Positions 16,775-25,412 of a stretch of DNA of 38,330 nt are shown piece after piece (the stretch's first letter is position 1; each line of letters opens with the position of its first letter). This DNA comes from Bacteroidales bacterium (lineage in GTDB: Bacteria; Bacteroidota; Bacteroidia; Bacteroidales; UBA932): positions 1 through 38,330 of the forward strand of contig JAFRZX010000137.1 in the NCBI GenBank assembly GCA_017442315.1, given 5' to 3'. The position numbers and the translations under genes were made by a program. The notes below the pieces were generated by a model. That model did no database searches. It saw only the letters and a program-made list of their open reading frames with translations, and was not told where the DNA came from.

Positions 16775-18205
16775 ATGAAACTCAACCAAATGATTTTTAA
16801 AACAGCTGTGGTCGCTATTGCGGCCATGGCTGTCTTTGGATGCAAGGAAAAGGAAGAAACCCTTCCGGCTCTGAATGAAGGCCTGGTGCTCGCCGTAGAT
16901 GTGGATGATGTTACATACACTTCTGCAAAGATCAAGGTTACTCATAATGGAGCCAAGGAAGATACCTGGTACGGCTTGCTTACCACAGATGTGAAGACTG
17001 ATGAGGGTGCTCTGATCGCATCGGCAGCAGCAGCATATAAGGCAGGTGACGAGGCTCTTCATAAGTCCAGAAGCTTTGTGACGATCCTTCAGGATCTGGA
17101 AGAAGGCAAAGCATACAGATACATAGCTTTCGGACTTTCGGAGGACGGGCGCGTATACGGCACTTCTGCATCAGTGGAATTCCAGACCAAAGGTTCTTCC
17201 GGAGGCGGAGATGAACCTGTAGATGGAATGAGTGTGAACCCGGCATGGACTGTCAATTATGTAGGGGCGGGAGTCATCGGTGATCAGGATTTCGATCATG
17301 TAATTACTGTCAACAGTACGGACAGGAACACTTATGCCATTACAGTGGTGTATGCGGATCTTTGGGATGTGAATGATCTTCGTGATATGGCGGAACTGTT
17401 TGTTGATAACCTGAAGAATACAGTAGCCGAATGGAATTCATACTACGGTACTTCCACAACTTTGGCGGACTGGCTCTATACAGGTTCTGCATCAGATGCC
17501 TTTGATCTTGATCCCGATTATTACAAGGCAGTTGCCATTGGTATAACTCCAGCCGGTGAGGTCAGCGGATTATATGCTGTGTCAGAAGTTTTCGAGGTTG
17601 TTGAACCGATTGCCACTGAGGATTACAATGCTTGGCTTGGTGACTGGACAGTAGTGGGAGAGAATGGAGTGGAGTTCGATATAACTTTGAGCAAACATTT
17701 GGCCAACAAGTCTTTCTGGATGTCAGGCTGGGAAGGTTTTGAGGATCTTCCTGTTGATGTAGAGTACAGCAAGCAGCGCAATGACCTGACATTCTATGCA
17801 CAGAAGGTGGCCGAGGATTATTATCTTAAGTCCTTGGATGCAGCGGTTGATATGTATTTTCTTGGCAGTGATGATGAAGGTCAGTTCTATGACATTAAGG
17901 ATGGAATGTACTATATAGCAATAGCAGGAGTATTGGATGGAGGCCAGAGGGCTCTGGTCAGATATGGAGTCAATCTGCCTTATTATCCGAAATTTTCAGC
18001 TATGTCTTATGCCGCGGAACTCGACGGAAAATATTATTTCTTCACTGATGATGAGGATCTTCCTACATTCAGGGGAATCGCAGCGATAGATTCTGCAGGA
18101 AAGTCATTCAACGCACCTGCTGCCCGTTCAGTACGGACCGGGGAGGTCATTGCGTCTGAAAGTCTTTTGAGATGCGTTCCAGGATCACCTGGGCATATCC
18201 GTTAA
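16775..18205 (+). CDS. Surface lipoprotein of unknown function, tail overlapping the GH2 gene
   Basis: 476 residues. MKLNQMIFKTAVVAIAAMAVFGCKEKEE is a lipoprotein signal whose Cys is followed by K-E-K-E, a surface-export pattern. Residues of about 35-140 look like a fibronectin III or Ig-like fold (VDDVTYTSAKIKVTHNG, YRYIAFGLSEDGRVYG), then a Ser/Gly linker. A second domain of similar strand pattern (NPAWTVNYVGAGV) covers about 150-280, and a C-terminal lipocalin-like domain opens with WLGDWTVVGENGVEFDITL. It is the last gene of the operon, 29 bp after its neighbour. Its final 20 codons lie over the 3' end of the minus-strand beta-galactosidase gene, and the closing residues (CVPGSPGHIR) look unlike the rest. 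The natural stop may therefore have been lost. No enzymatic motif is seen. Confidence 0.65.
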   Translation: MKLNQMIFKTAVVAIAAMAVFGCKEKEETLPALNEGLVLAVDVDDVTYTSAKIKVTHNGAKEDTWYGLLTTDVKTDEGALIASAAAAYKAGDEALHKSRSFVTILQDLEEGKAYRYIAFGLSEDGRVYGTSASVEFQTKGSSGGGDEPVDGMSVNPAWTVNYVGAGVIGDQDFDHVITVNSTDRNTYAITVVYADLWDVNDLRDMAELFVDNLKNTVAEWNSYYGTSTTLADWLYTGSASDAFDLDPDYYKAVAIGITPAGEVSGLYAVSEVFEVVEPIATEDYNAWLGDWTVVGENGVEFDITLSKHLANKSFWMSGWEGFEDLPVDVEYSKQRNDLTFYAQKVAEDYYLKSLDAAVDMYFLGSDDEGQFYDIKDGMYYIAIAGVLDGGQRALVRYGVNLPYYPKFSAMSYAAELDGKYYFFTDDEDLPTFRGIAAIDSAGKSFNAPAARSVRTGEVIASESLLRCVPGSPGHIR

Positions 18206-20630
18206 AGGTGCGGATTTGAACAGATGTCGCTGCCAGATCTGGCACAGGTGTGCCTTCTGCATGCGAGGAACTTATTCCATAGGTGACCGGTCTTTCAATA
18301 TCTTGAAAGGCCGGATTTCCGTTTCCCCATCCGATGATACGATAGCCGTCGGGAGCTGTAAACTTAAAGCTTTCGCAGGCAGTTGGCACAAAGCGTCCTT
18401 TGGAATCTGTCATTTTTATCGAGGTTATTACAATTCCGGAAGCGGCGTCCTTATCAAGTGCGGTGCTGCCAAATACCCACTCTCCTTTTTCTGTAAGGAA
18501 ATCATAGGTTACTTTCTGATTGACAGGTTCGGAGGCAGTCTCGATAATAGTCTCCATGATTTTCCGCCCGCCTGTATATCCTGTTGCCTTGATGTATCCC
18601 GGTTTGTATACGGCGTCCCATTCCAGATGTCCGTTTGCAGGCATCTTCTTTCTGCCTAGCCTCTTCCCGTTTACAGTCAGCCGCACTTCTTCGCAGTTGC
18701 TGTAGGCCCATATGGAGATGGTCTCTCCTTCATGTCCGTCCAGATTCCAGTGGGGGAGTATATGGAGAACAGGTTCAGAGGTCCACCACGACTTCAGGTA
18801 GTAGGCTTCGTCCTTAGGGAATCCGCAGTAGTCGAGTATACCGAATTGTGAGCCTGTTGCAGGGAACTCCATCGGATTGGGTTCCCCCCGATAGTCAAAG
18901 CCGGTCCAGTAGAACAATCCTGCCAGCCAAGGTCTCTGGTCATAGAATTTCCAGCCCCTTTCTATGCAGTTGTATAGGCTGTCCGGTCCGTGCTTCTTTC
19001 TGTTGTGGGCTGTCATGAGTCCGTTTCCGCTGTCGTAATATTCGCCCCGTGTTCCACAACCTGATGTTTCTTCCGATCCAAGTGCACATCTTTCGGGATA
19101 GTCGGCTCTGTGCTGGTCTACAGGGTTCTGTAGTATGTAGTTGTAGCCTGCAACATCTGCCGGAACGAGGATTTCCGGGCCACTGCTGGATGCTGCACAC
19201 ATAGGGCGGCTATGGTCGAATGAGTGGCAATATTCTCGCATGGACTCTGCAATCCTTCTCCCGAAGTCGTTCCATTCTATTCCCCATTCTTCGTTACCTA
19301 CGCTCCAGAGGATCACTGAGGGATGGTTTCTGTCGCGTCGTATCATTCTTTCCAGCAGATCGATATGCTCTTTGTTTATTCCGGTCAGCCTGTTTTCTTC
19401 TATGACCAGAATACCCAGTCTGTCGCAGGCTTCCAGCATTTCGGGTGTCATAGGATTGTGGCTTGAACGGTATGCATTGCAACCGAAATTTTTCAGTTGC
19501 AGCAGTCTCCATTCCTGAAGACCGTCAGGAATGCCGCTGCCGACTCCTGCATGATCCTGGTGCATGTTCACACCTTTAAGCTGTACCCGCTTGCCGTTAA
19601 GAAGAAATCCATTGTCGGGATCGAAGGTGATATGCCTTATTCCTGTGACGGTCTCGTAAGTGTCTGTAACGGTTCCTTCGGTGATGACTTCTGTCACTAT
19701 GCGGTACAGGTGCGGGTCTTCACAGCTCCACAGGCGTGGATTCTCTACATGGATGACAGCAAGTGTGCTGTGGTTGCCCTTTGCCGGGATATTGCCGCCT
19801 TCAGTCTCGCATTCTCCTGCAACACAGCCTTCCGCATCAACAAGTTTATGCTTCAGCCTGTATGACGAGGTTTTTGCTCCCATGTTCCTTACGATGGTTT
19901 CTATGTGCAGGGATGCGAAGGAAAGGTCAACCTCTGCATCTTTCCGCAGACCATAGGGCTTGGCGAATTCCGAATAGGCGAATGTTCCCGATGGCGCGAC
20001 ATGCACTTTCTCTGCCTTGTTCAGCCATGCATGTCTGTATATGCCCGCACCTTCATAAAACCACCCTTCTTCAAGGGTTGCATCGACACGGACGCACAAA
20101 AGATTGTCTCCTCCGTAGTTCAGATATTCGGTTATGTCATATGTCTGTGTCGCATATCCGCTTGGTTCATGGCCGAGATAGAAACCGTTTACCCATATGC
20201 GGGCATCGCGGAATATACCGTCAAACTGAAGCCAGATATGCTTGCCAAAGTCTTCTGCCGGCAGAGAGAATGTCTTCCTATACCAGCCTACACTTGTCTG
20301 AGGATATTTGTAGCCGACTGTCTTATAACCGTGGCTGTGACTGGCTTCAGCTGCGAAAGGCAGGTCCACCACCCAGTCGTGAGGGAGATTCACTGTGGCC
20401 CATCCGGTGGCATCAAACTTAGGAGAGTATGGCCCCTCGTTGTGAATGGAGGCAGCTTTGGTCAGATAGTTGAAATATTCCGTGCCGCATCCGAAATCCT
20501 TTTCGGGTGATGATGCGTCTCCGAAAGCAAACTGCCAGTTCCTGTCTATGTTGATTCTGTCTCTCTGGTTCTGTGCCAATGCATGAAAGGTTGCAACCGC
20601 ACAAATGAAAAGCATAAAGATCCGTTTCAT
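18147..20630 (-). CDS. Secreted GH2 beta-galactosidase
   Basis: 827 residues. The signal peptide MKRIFMLFICAVATFHALAQ directs it to the periplasm. The order is that of glycoside hydrolase family 2: a jelly-roll sugar-binding domain (NLPHDWVVDLPF, VGWYRKTFSLP, IWVNGFYLGHEPSGY), an Ig-like domain, the catalytic TIM barrel (KGVNMHQDHAGVG, NAYRSSHNPMTPEML), and C-terminal Ig-like domains closing with the family motif FNGYAQVIL. The acid/base Glu is in SVGNEEWG near residue 451; the likely nucleophile Glu is in GSEETSG near residue 518. It would cleave terminal beta-galactosides or related residues from glycans; the exact substrate is not readable. It is a single-gene unit, converging with the lipoprotein operon and overlapping it by 59 bp. 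Confidence 0.88.
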   Translation of the reverse strand: MKRIFMLFICAVATFHALAQNQRDRINIDRNWQFAFGDASSPEKDFGCGTEYFNYLTKAASIHNEGPYSPKFDATGWATVNLPHDWVVDLPFAAEASHSHGYKTVGYKYPQTSVGWYRKTFSLPAEDFGKHIWLQFDGIFRDARIWVNGFYLGHEPSGYATQTYDITEYLNYGGDNLLCVRVDATLEEGWFYEGAGIYRHAWLNKAEKVHVAPSGTFAYSEFAKPYGLRKDAEVDLSFASLHIETIVRNMGAKTSSYRLKHKLVDAEGCVAGECETEGGNIPAKGNHSTLAVIHVENPRLWSCEDPHLYRIVTEVITEGTVTDTYETVTGIRHITFDPDNGFLLNGKRVQLKGVNMHQDHAGVGSGIPDGLQEWRLLQLKNFGCNAYRSSHNPMTPEMLEACDRLGILVIEENRLTGINKEHIDLLERMIRRDRNHPSVILWSVGNEEWGIEWNDFGRRIAESMREYCHSFDHSRPMCAASSSGPEILVPADVAGYNYILQNPVDQHRADYPERCALGSEETSGCGTRGEYYDSGNGLMTAHNRKKHGPDSLYNCIERGWKFYDQRPWLAGLFYWTGFDYRGEPNPMEFPATGSQFGILDYCGFPKDEAYYLKSWWTSEPVLHILPHWNLDGHEGETISIWAYSNCEEVRLTVNGKRLGRKKMPANGHLEWDAVYKPGYIKATGYTGGRKIMETIIETASEPVNQKVTYDFLTEKGEWVFGSTALDKDAASGIVITSIKMTDSKGRFVPTACESFKFTAPDGYRIIGWGNGNPAFQDIERPVTYGISSSHAEGTPVPDLAATSVQIRTFNGYAQVILERISKDFQTQ

Positions 20631-20655
20631 ACTGATGAGTTTGTAGCCAAGAATA

Positions 20656-20663
20656 CAAACATA
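20656..20663 (-). promoter_or_regulatory. -7 box of the GH2 gene
   Basis: On the minus strand this reads TATGTTTG, a full match to TAnnTTTG, 25 bp before the ATG at 20630. No clear -33 TTG is found at the right distance, so the promoter may depend on an activator. Confidence 0.4.
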
Positions 20664-20899
20664 GCAAAAACTTCTGTGATGATATCAGTAATTATATATA
20701 AATTTGTAAAGATGGATATGTCCACCCAGATGCATGTTCTTCAGCCTTTAAAGAATTATGAGACGTTTTTTCTGTCGTGCTTCTGATGCTTGCAGCGGTG
20801 AAGAGTCAAACGTTCTCCTTCATGAGATTCTTAGCACTTCATCTTCAAGCAGCAGATAAGGGCTGATTTTTCGGAGTGATGGATTTTTTTGTCCCAGAA
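20664..20899. other. Intergenic stretch with no recognised gene
   Basis: The region between the GH2 promoter and the aminopeptidase promoter is AT-rich. I see no convincing coding frame, tRNA or repeat in it. A TAAATTTG motif on the plus strand near 20700 is a possible isolated -7 box without a clear product. Confidence 0.5.
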
Positions 20900-20931
20900 T
20901 TTGGTGGAACGCATATTTTCTTGTATTTTTC
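20900..20931 (+). promoter_or_regulatory. Probable promoter of the aminopeptidase gene
   Basis: TTTG at 20900-20903 and TATTTTTC at 20924-20931 are 20 bp apart and match the Bacteroidetes promoter pattern at all but the last -7 base. The predicted start is about 35 bp before the ATG at 20970. Confidence 0.5.
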
Positions 20932-20969
20932 CAAAGAAAAACAAAATAGAACTTGAGTAATTAGTGGAT

Positions 20970-22415
20970 ATGTTTGAAAGGAATGTATATGTAAACCGTC
21001 GCCGCATGCTGCTGGAGCATATGGCGGCAAGGATGCCGGAAGGAAAGAGAGGCATAGCTGTATTTCCCGGTAATGTGGATGCTGCGCAGAATTATCGTGG
21101 CAATGATTATAAGTTCAGGCAGGACAGCAGTTTCCTTTATTATTGGGGTGTGGATGAGCCTTGTTTTGCGGCAGTGCTCGATCTGGACAGCGGCCAGGAG
21201 TGTCTGTATGGAAATGATGTGGACATAGACGATATCATATGGATGGGACCGCAGCCGTCTGTTGCATCAAAAGGAGAAGCTGTAGGTTGTGGCAGGACAA
21301 TGCCGTTGGCTGAGTTTGACAAGGCAGTTTCATCTGCTGTATCCGCCGGACGTCCTGTGCATTTCCTTCCTCCTGCACGGTATTACAATCAGATGAAACT
21401 GGCCGAACTGACCGGTATTCCTGCGGCAGAGGTACGCAGAGTAGCTCCGATGGAGGCTGATGGCGGGCGCCATGCGTCAGAAGAGCTTGTGAAGTCGGTT
21501 GTGGCTATGCGTCTGATCAAGGAACAGTGTGAGATAGAAGAAATCGACAAGGCGTGTGAAATCGGTTGTCTGATGCATACGGAGGCTCGCAGAGGCTGCA
21601 AGCCTGGTGTCCTGGAGCAGGAGATTGTTGGAAGAATGGAAGGGGTGACTCTTTCAAAAGGCTGGGGAGTGTCTTTTGCGACAATCCTTTCTCAGAATGG
21701 AGAAACCCTGCATAATCACTCTCACAATCAGATAATAACTCCAGGCCGTCTTCTCGTTGTGGATGCCGGTGCGGAAAGCAATACTCATTATGCCTCGGAT
21801 TTCACCCGTACATATCCGTGCAGCGGCAAATTCACCACTAAGCAGCGTGAAATATATGACATAGTGGAGCAGGCCAACTCCCTTGCGTTTTCTTTGACAA
21901 GGCCGGGCACATCTTACTGGGACGTGCACTGTGCGACTGTGCGTTATATGCTTGAGCAGCTGAAGGCTCTTGACTTTGTGAGAGGAGACGTGGATGAGAT
22001 GGTTTCATGCGGTATTTCCGGACTGTTCATGCCTCATGGCCTTGGTCACAATATGGGTCTTGATGTGCATGATATGGAGGATCTGGGAGAGAATTATGTC
22101 GGTTATGGTGACGAGCGTAAGCGTTCGCCTCTTCTGGGTATGGGAAATCTTCGCATGGCACGCGACCTTAAGCCGGGCCATGTGATATCAGACGAACCTG
22201 GAATTTATTTCATCCCGGCACTTATCGAGCAATGGAAGAGGGAAGGAACAGACAAGGGTTTTGTCAATTATGCAAAACTTGAAGATTATTATGACTTCGG
22301 TGGCATCCGTCTTGAGGATGACGTGCTTGTGACAAATGACGGAGCACGCCGTCTTGGACCTTGGCGTCTTCCTATAAAGTCTTCGGAGATCGAGGAAGTG
22401 ATGGCTAAGGAATAA
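20970..22415 (+). CDS. pepP: Xaa-Pro aminopeptidase (peptidase M24B, aminopeptidase P)
   Basis: 481 residues, cytoplasmic; removes the first residue from peptides with proline in second position. The N-terminal creatinase-like domain carries NYRGNDYKFRQDSSFLYYWG near residues 38-57, typical of family members in Bacteroidetes. The C-terminal pita-bread domain holds the two-metal site: Asp in VVDAGAES, Asp in ASDFTRTYP, His in MPHGLGHNMGLDVHD, Glu in SDEPGIYF and Glu in GGIRLEDDVLVT. The length is normal. ATG 20970 was chosen over the GTG at 20964 because related proteins begin M-F-x-x-x-x-Y-x-x-R-R. The DUF456 gene follows 32 bp later and may share its transcript. Confidence 0.9.
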   Translation: MFERNVYVNRRRMLLEHMAARMPEGKRGIAVFPGNVDAAQNYRGNDYKFRQDSSFLYYWGVDEPCFAAVLDLDSGQECLYGNDVDIDDIIWMGPQPSVASKGEAVGCGRTMPLAEFDKAVSSAVSAGRPVHFLPPARYYNQMKLAELTGIPAAEVRRVAPMEADGGRHASEELVKSVVAMRLIKEQCEIEEIDKACEIGCLMHTEARRGCKPGVLEQEIVGRMEGVTLSKGWGVSFATILSQNGETLHNHSHNQIITPGRLLVVDAGAESNTHYASDFTRTYPCSGKFTTKQREIYDIVEQANSLAFSLTRPGTSYWDVHCATVRYMLEQLKALDFVRGDVDEMVSCGISGLFMPHGLGHNMGLDVHDMEDLGENYVGYGDERKRSPLLGMGNLRMARDLKPGHVISDEPGIYFIPALIEQWKREGTDKGFVNYAKLEDYYDFGGIRLEDDVLVTNDGARRLGPWRLPIKSSEIEEVMAKE

Positions 22416-22447
22416 TATGGAGAAGTTGTATAAAAGTATCTGAACCG

Positions 22448-22924
22448 ATGGAAATAGTCATTATAATATTGGCGATATTGGCTGGAATCATAGGTATTGC
22501 CGGCAGCATATTGCCGGGGCTTCCTGGGGCTCCTTTCAGCTGGATAGGTCTTCTTCTGTTATTTATATGGGGACCGGAATCCATGCCGGTCAGCACTCTT
22601 GTGATCTGGGGTGCTGTTGTCATTGCCGTTTCTGTGATTGACTACCTTGTACCGATGTGGCTTACCAAGGCGACAGGGGGCAGCAGGTATGCCGAAAGAG
22701 GGGCTATGGCAGGACTTGTAATTGGTATAGTCCTGACTCCTGTAGGAATGATCCTGGGTTCATTCCTTGGAGCTTTTCTTGCAGAAATCTATTGGGGAAA
22801 GAAGAGCGCTGGTGATGCTTTGAAGGCTGCTTTCGGCTCGTTCCTTGGATTTATCACCGGTACAGGTCTGAAGACAATAGTAGCTGTCCTGATCATGTGG
22901 AGGATTATTGTGTTTGCTTTCTGA
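22448..22924 (+). CDS. DUF456 membrane protein
   Basis: 158 residues with about four or five membrane segments. The N-terminal motif IGIAGSILPGLPGAPFSWIG and the middle GGSRYAERGAMAGLVIG-GSFLGAFLAE pattern are those of DUF456, a conserved small membrane protein of unknown role, rich in glycine-zipper sequences. It follows the aminopeptidase gene by 32 bp. Its last 20 bp overlap the 3' end of the convergent kinase gene. Confidence 0.85.
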   Translation: MEIVIIILAILAGIIGIAGSILPGLPGAPFSWIGLLLLFIWGPESMPVSTLVIWGAVVIAVSVIDYLVPMWLTKATGGSRYAERGAMAGLVIGIVLTPVGMILGSFLGAFLAEIYWGKKSAGDALKAAFGSFLGFITGTGLKTIVAVLIMWRIIVFAF

Positions 22925-23981
22925 TGATTTCACACATCTGGTCGTACTGTGCTTCCATGCTTTGAAGAAGTCTGTATTGTGCGTGTGTACGGACCAGATT
23001 GTGCTCAGGATATGAAATCTTGTAATACCTGTCTCCGTCGATATAATCCATCAGGAAACGGAGAACCTGTTCGAAGGTTATGTATCTTGCTGAGAAAGCC
23101 AGGTGGTCAAGTTCACTCTTTACCATTGAGTCCTTCTGTTCGTGGAGATATCCTTCCGCATAGGCTTTGAACATTTCGAGGCTCATTCCGACATTTTCAA
23201 GATTCATATCGTCTTCCTCTCCGGTGTTGGTGTAAGACCTGATCGCATCCCCGAAATCGTTGAGGGAAGTAGACATCATCACTGTGTCAAGATCGATCAT
23301 GCAGAGCATTTTACCGTTTGACTTTTCAAAGAGGATATTGCTGATTTTCGTGTCGTTGTGAGTGACGTGGGTGGGGATCGTGCCATCTTCCACCAACTTC
23401 CAGAAATCCATCATCTCCTTTCTGCGGGATTCTATCCATGAGATTTCTTCTTTCAGTGCGGAAACTCTTCCTGCCGGATCAGCTGCTATGACAGCATCCC
23501 ACTGCTGGAAACGCCATCGGATATTATGGAATCCTTTTATTGTTTCATGCAAAGGCTTTTTAAAGTCGGACAGAAGATGCTGAAATCTCCCGATTCCCAG
23601 ACCTCCCTGATATGCGAGGTCTGGTGAATCGGCTTTTGAGAGACTCATTGTGTCGGAAATCAACAGGCAGACGGTCCAATATTCATCACCTTCCTTTACA
23701 TATAGCTTTCCGTCTTTTGCTGGGATTACAGTAAGGGTCTCGCGGAGTGGATCATTCACCTTTGCCTTTATATGTTCTGTAACAGCCTTTATGTTTTCCA
23801 TCATTCCCGGTACATCGGGAAATATATGATGGTTCTTACGTTGCATTATGTAATCAGGGGAATCTCCTTGGGTCTTTACAATGAATGTATCGTTGATGAA
23901 GCCCTCACCCAAAGGATAGATTTCCACGATAGTGCCTTGTATGTCGAACTGATATGCGATTTTTAGCAGTCTGGTGTCCAT
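22905..23981 (-). CDS. nahK: N-acetylhexosamine kinase-like phosphotransferase (NahK type)
   Basis: 358 residues of the APH/choline kinase fold. The nucleotide-binding N-lobe has IYPLGEGFINDTF and DYIMQRKNHHIF. The catalytic loop is THVTHNDTKISNILF near residues 207-221, and the metal-binding element is MLCMIDLDTVMMSTSLNDFGDAIR near residues 228-251. The HNDTK-x-x-N and IDLDTVM motifs are those of N-acetylhexosamine 1-kinases and their Bacteroides relatives. These phosphorylate GalNAc or GlcNAc at C1 to feed salvage or catabolism. The gene starts 3 bp after the GH109 gene, so enzyme and kinase would be made together: one frees GalNAc, the other phosphorylates it. Which hexosamine is used is inferred from the neighbour. 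Its 3' end overlaps DUF456 by 20 bp. Confidence 0.75.
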   Translation of the reverse strand: MDTRLLKIAYQFDIQGTIVEIYPLGEGFINDTFIVKTQGDSPDYIMQRKNHHIFPDVPGMMENIKAVTEHIKAKVNDPLRETLTVIPAKDGKLYVKEGDEYWTVCLLISDTMSLSKADSPDLAYQGGLGIGRFQHLLSDFKKPLHETIKGFHNIRWRFQQWDAVIAADPAGRVSALKEEISWIESRRKEMMDFWKLVEDGTIPTHVTHNDTKISNILFEKSNGKMLCMIDLDTVMMSTSLNDFGDAIRSYTNTGEEDDMNLENVGMSLEMFKAYAEGYLHEQKDSMVKSELDHLAFSARYITFEQVLRFLMDYIDGDRYYKISYPEHNLVRTHAQYRLLQSMEAQYDQMCEIIRKQTQ

Positions 23982-23984
23982 ATC

Positions 23985-25400
23985 TTACTTCTTTATATGC
24001 AATTTCACTCCGTTGGTCTTGTTCCAGTCTCCACGCGTGAAGTCCGGCATGGCAACGGGCTTGTTGCCGTTTTCAATGGAAACTCTGGTGAGTTCTATCA
24101 GACAGGACCATTCGACGGCATCGTAGACATCCTGGTCAAGGGGAAGACCGTTGCGCAGGCAGTATATCAGACGATAGTCCATGATGAAGTCCATGCCTCC
24201 GTGTCCTCCGACTCTTTTGGCCGTTTCTACTATTGAGTCTTCGCGGACTATGGGATGCCTGTATATGCTCATCAATGAATCATGTGTCTCATGATCCACA
24301 TATTTCTCTCCGTCAAGATTATCGATGCCGAAGCTGTTGTGTCCGACATTGTCGCCTTCACGTCCTTGTGTACGTATTGCAAACCCTTGTTTCGGATATT
24401 TATTTGCAAATCCCTCGGTGCCTTCAATCAGATACATGCGGTTGTAGGGGCGAGGTGTCACCACGTTGTGCTGAATCTCAATGGTCTTGCCTTTTTCTGT
24501 ACGGATAAGGGTGGTGGTATGGTCTCCGTTGCTATAGTCCTCTGAATCGGATAATCCGGCCAGTTTCTTTCCGTTGAACGGATCGGTGTCCATGGCTATG
24601 AGAGTCTTCATTCTGTCGCCCCTGTGGATATCCAATGCCCAGCATGCAGGGCCCAGGCCGTGAGTAGGATATACGTCTCCCCGATTCTTTCTGTTGAACT
24701 CATGGCGCCAGTTGTCCTGATATTCCTTCCAGAAAGGATCGAGATTGTGGATATACGCCCCTTCTGCGTGTATGACTTCACCGAAAAGTCCATGCTGTGC
24801 CATGTTAAGGGTCGTGAGCTCAAAGAAATCATATACGCAGTTTTCAAGCATCATGCAATGACGCCTGGTCTTTTCTGCGGTATTGACCAATTGCCAGCAT
24901 TCTTCAATGCTTGTTGCTGCCGGCACCTCTATGGCTACGTGCTTGCCCTGTTCCATTGCGTATACTGCCATAGGAGTGTGGGTCAGCCACGGGGTAGCGA
25001 TATACACCAGATCGATGTCTTCTCTTTCGCAGAGCTCTTTCCATCCTGACTCCCCGCTGTATTCAGCTGCACGTGGCTTTCCCCGTTCTTCAAGAATCTT
25101 TTGAACCGGCTCAAGCTTTTCGTGATAGAGGTCGCAGATGGCTACGGTTTTCACTCCTTCGATATGTGACATCCTGTCTACCGCTCCGGGACCTCTCATG
25201 CCAAGTCCGATGAATCCGACCCTTACGGTATCGATGGGTTCTGCGGCAAACCCTATCATCGGGATCTGGTCTTCCGGGCGATCAGGAGTAGGGTAGACGA
25301 TAGTACCGTCTATTATCCTGTAACCGGTTTCATTACAGCATGATATAGAGCACGTTAAGGTGATGATTATGGCAAGTGCCGGCATTAAAGATACTTTCAT
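23985..25400 (-). CDS. GH109 alpha-N-acetylgalactosaminidase (Gfo/Idh/MocA fold) lipoprotein
   Basis: 471 residues. The leader MKVSLMPALAIIITLTCSISCC is a lipoprotein-type signal. The NAD-binding Rossmann domain opens with VRVGFIGLGMRGPGAVDRM near residues 59-77 and continues through VAICDLYHEK and DIDLVYIATPWLTHTPMAVYAMEQGKHVAIE. The signature of GH109, YPTHGLGPACWALDIHRGDRM near residues 246-266, carries the His used in the NAD-dependent elimination mechanism. Family members remove alpha-linked GalNAc, for example from blood-group A antigens and mucin O-glycans. Plain oxidoreductases of the same fold are the alternative, but the signature and secretion favour GH109. It starts 12 bp after asd and is followed 3 bp later by the kinase gene. 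Confidence 0.85.
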   Translation of the reverse strand: MKVSLMPALAIIITLTCSISCCNETGYRIIDGTIVYPTPDRPEDQIPMIGFAAEPIDTVRVGFIGLGMRGPGAVDRMSHIEGVKTVAICDLYHEKLEPVQKILEERGKPRAAEYSGESGWKELCEREDIDLVYIATPWLTHTPMAVYAMEQGKHVAIEVPAATSIEECWQLVNTAEKTRRHCMMLENCVYDFFELTTLNMAQHGLFGEVIHAEGAYIHNLDPFWKEYQDNWRHEFNRKNRGDVYPTHGLGPACWALDIHRGDRMKTLIAMDTDPFNGKKLAGLSDSEDYSNGDHTTTLIRTEKGKTIEIQHNVVTPRPYNRMYLIEGTEGFANKYPKQGFAIRTQGREGDNVGHNSFGIDNLDGEKYVDHETHDSLMSIYRHPIVREDSIVETAKRVGGHGGMDFIMDYRLIYCLRNGLPLDQDVYDAVEWSCLIELTRVSIENGNKPVAMPDFTRGDWNKTNGVKLHIKK

Positions 25401-25412
25401 ATGTATTTTCTG

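Noticed and set aside
19763-20422. Long plus-strand open frame (219 codons) opposite the GH2 gene
   Set aside because: It is fully antisense to a well-supported glycosidase, shows no domain pattern and has Cys/His/Arg-rich composition typical of a shadow frame.
20664-20899. Small RNA gene between GH2 and the aminopeptidase
   Set aside because: A lone -7-like box exists, but no terminator or stable fold follows it.
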